The translations under genes were made by a program, and so were the position numbers. This document shows positions 62,419 to 64,000 of a stretch of 64,000 nucleotides of DNA, one piece after another. The notes under the pieces were generated by a model. The model ran no database searches, was not told the origin of the DNA, and saw nothing but the letters and a program-made list of their open reading frames with translations. Position 1 is the first letter of the stretch. Every line of letters starts with the position of its first letter. Source of the stretch: Rhizobium sp. RU36D (GTDB lineage Bacteria; Pseudomonadota; Alphaproteobacteria; Rhizobiales; Rhizobiaceae); assembly GCF_900176345.1 (NCBI RefSeq), contig NZ_FWXU01000003.1, positions 1 to 64,000 on the forward strand, written 5' to 3'.

Positions 62419-64000
62419 TCACTCGGCAGCGATCGGCAACGTATCCTGCTCATCGGCCGGCCGGCGCGCGGCTTGGGCGAGTTCCCTATGGAACCGCTGT
62501 TCCTCATGGGCATGCGGTTTGGCAAAGCGCGCAATCAGCAGATAGGCAACGGGCGTGATGTAGAGCGTGACCAGGGTTGCAACCCCGAGGCCACCGACAA
62601 TCACCCAACCGAGCGCAATGCGCGCCTCGGCACCCGCGCCCTGTGCCAGCACCAGCGGCAGACCGCCGATGACGGTGGCGATCATCGTCATCATGACGGG
62701 ACGCAGACGCAGGCGGCATGCCTTCTCGATCGCCTCGCGCACGTCCTCTCCCCGGTCGCGCAACTGGTTTGCGAACTCGACGATCAGGATGCCGTTCTTG
62801 GCCATGACCCCGACCAGCAGAACCAGGCCGATCTGGCTGTACACGTTGAGGCTGGAACCGGTGATCACGAGTGCGAAGACGGCGCAAGCCAGGCCAAGTG
62901 GCACGGTCGACATGATGATGATTGAGGACAGCACACTTTCGAACTGTGCCGCCAGCACCAGGAAGATGATGGCGATGGCAAATCCGAAGGTCAGCAGCAT
63001 GCCGTTGGAGTTTTCCTCCAGCGTTGCAGCCTCCGCCAGCGGCATCAGACGGGAACCGGGCGGCAGCAGAGGCTGGGCCATTTCCGTGACCGCTTCCACA
63101 GCCTCGCCCAGCGAAACGCCATTCTTGAGGTTTGCCGAGATCGAAACCGCAGCCATCTTCTGCTCGCGGTTCAGCTGCGGGGCAACGGCATTTTCCTGCA
63201 GCGTGGCAATGGTGGAGATCGGCACGATCCGCCCGTCACCGGCCTTCAGGAAGATGTTTTCGAGATCCGTGGGATCGTCGATCGGCCGCGTGGTCGATGT
63301 CAGCTTGACCGGAATGGCCTCGCCATCGACAAAGACATCCGTGACCGACCGTCCTTCCAGCAGCGATTGCAGGGCGGTCCCAAGCCCGGTGATGTTGATG
63401 CCGAGGTCCGACGCGCGCTCGCGGTCGACGGTCACGGAGACCTGGGCCTGTGTCGGCTCGTTCTGCAGGCGCGGCGTGTCGAAGAGATCGGAGCTTCCCA
63501 TCTGCTGCACCAGCTTGATGGCCGCTTCGGTCAGGTCGGCATGGTTGTTGCCGATCAGCGCCATCTGCAACCCGTTGCCGGCGCCGCGGATGCGCAGGCT
63601 GTTGGCCTGCATCGCAAAACCGCGCAATGCCGGAACCTTGGCAGCGGCGGCATTCACGTCACCGACGATTTCGTCCTGTGTGCGCTCTCTTTCGCTCCAG
63701 GGCGCCAGCGTCAGCACCATGAAGCCGCTATTGGTCGATCCGCCCATGCCGGAAATCGAGAAGATGTTCGTCACCTCGCCCGAATCCAGCAGTGGCTGGA
63801 GATTTTCCTCGACCCTCTGGATCTGATCCTGCGTGTAGCTCAAGCTCACGCCCTGCGGCGCCGAGAGCCGCATCATCACCATCGCCCGGTCTTCCTTGGG
63901 CGTGATCTCGCTCTTGACCAGACCGAAGGCGACATAGGCTGCACCGGAGAACATCACCGCAACGACGATCACCACAAAGGGCGCGTTCAGACAGAAGCGC
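62419..64000 (-). CDS. RND efflux pump permease, C-terminal part
   Basis: The frame is open across the right window edge (RFCLNAPF continues upstream), so the N-terminal half of this inner-membrane antiporter is missing. The visible 526 residues hold the second periplasmic domain (QMGSSDLFDTPRLQNEPTQAQ region) and the last six helices with IGLVLLVGVMAKNGILIVEF and AQGAGAEARIALGWVIVGGL. It is an AcrB/MexB-type drug or solvent exporter, or a relative. Its partners (adaptor, outer-membrane channel) must lie outside the window. The stop is 41 bases before the dienelactone hydrolase start. Confidence 0.93.
   Translation of the reverse strand, partial: RFCLNAPFVVIVVAVMFSGAAYVAFGLVKSEITPKEDRAMVMMRLSAPQGVSLSYTQDQIQRVEENLQPLLDSGEVTNIFSISGMGGSTNSGFMVLTLAPWSERERTQDEIVGDVNAAAAKVPALRGFAMQANSLRIRGAGNGLQMALIGNNHADLTEAAIKLVQQMGSSDLFDTPRLQNEPTQAQVSVTVDRERASDLGINITGLGTALQSLLEGRSVTDVFVDGEAIPVKLTSTTRPIDDPTDLENIFLKAGDGRIVPISTIATLQENAVAPQLNREQKMAAVSISANLKNGVSLGEAVEAVTEMAQPLLPPGSRLMPLAEAATLEENSNGMLLTFGFAIAIIFLVLAAQFESVLSSIIIMSTVPLGLACAVFALVITGSSLNVYSQIGLVLLVGVMAKNGILIVEFANQLRDRGEDVREAIEKACRLRLRPVMMTMIATVIGGLPLVLAQGAGAEARIALGWVIVGGLGVATLVTLYITPVAYLLIARFAKPHAHEEQRFHRELAQAARRPADEQDTLPIAAE

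Overview
The window looks like a chromosomal segment of a Rhizobiaceae bacterium (Rhizobium/Agrobacterium group). The evidence is a GC-rich coding style, a permuted two-piece alphaproteobacterial tmRNA with tag ANDNNAKEYALAA, an alpha-type SspB adaptor, the clusters ilvI-ilvH and thyA-folA-hflK-hflC-DUF2065-degP, and two copies of an intergenic repeat resembling the rhizobial RIME family. All assignments come from reading the sequence and known family motifs; no database search was run.

Layout. 1-977 is an accessory edge: the end of an IS3-family element has cut a small gene, followed by decayed sequence up to a tRNA-Lys(CUU). 1.2-4.6 kb holds a NUDIX/PhzF fused ORF, an endonuclease/exonuclease/phosphatase-fold protein and a DUF4189 protein. 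4.6-8.3 kb is a three-gene Fe3+-type ABC importer, followed by a CASTOR/POLLUX-like channel protein, a PLP aminotransferase, a membrane protein, a cupin, and ilvC with a TetR regulator. 15.5-16.7 kb is an unusual block of four tandem, nearly identical small exported proteins behind two matching palindromes. 16.8-22.8 kb carries a DUF4087 protein, a MarR-GNAT fusion, an HxlR/QorB-like divergon, pdxJ, a MerR/LuxR-type hybrid regulator and a PAS-CPBP membrane protein. 23-26 kb holds a RecD-like helicase and a cobalt-type nitrile hydratase operon whose alpha subunit has a His-rich N-terminus. 26-29.4 kb has an SDR-DoxX fusion, DUF2269, a LysE exporter and an aldo/keto reductase. 29.4-32 kb is a fatty-acid desaturase/ArsR divergon flanked by two related small secreted proteins.

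32-34.7 kb is ilvIH (acetolactate synthase) with a visible leader-peptide attenuator. With ilvC this gives two steps of branched-chain amino acid synthesis in the window. 34.8-47.8 kb is mostly housekeeping: a HerA/DUF87 ATPase, miaA and serB head to head, a GGDEF-EAL protein, degP, DUF2065, hflC, hflK, folA and thyA. HflKC and DegP form a membrane and periplasmic protein quality-control block. 47.9-50.3 kb links ssrA to sspB, so the degradation tag and its ClpXP adaptor are neighbours. 50.3-54.3 kb is a flavin-dependent monooxygenase, flavin reductase and MFS cluster with a divergent XRE-cupin regulator. 54.5-64 kb has a FlxA-like protein, a 53-residue membrane peptide, a large AsmA-like protein, a D-lactate dehydrogenase-type FAD enzyme, a methyltransferase, a dienelactone hydrolase and the C-terminal part of an RND efflux permease that runs off the window.

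The signals most worth following are the four-copy exported protein array with its paired palindromes, the desaturase/ArsR divergon with two phased operators and the associated CYxxFGP proteins, the ilvI attenuator, and the diverged second copy of the ilvC 3' end.
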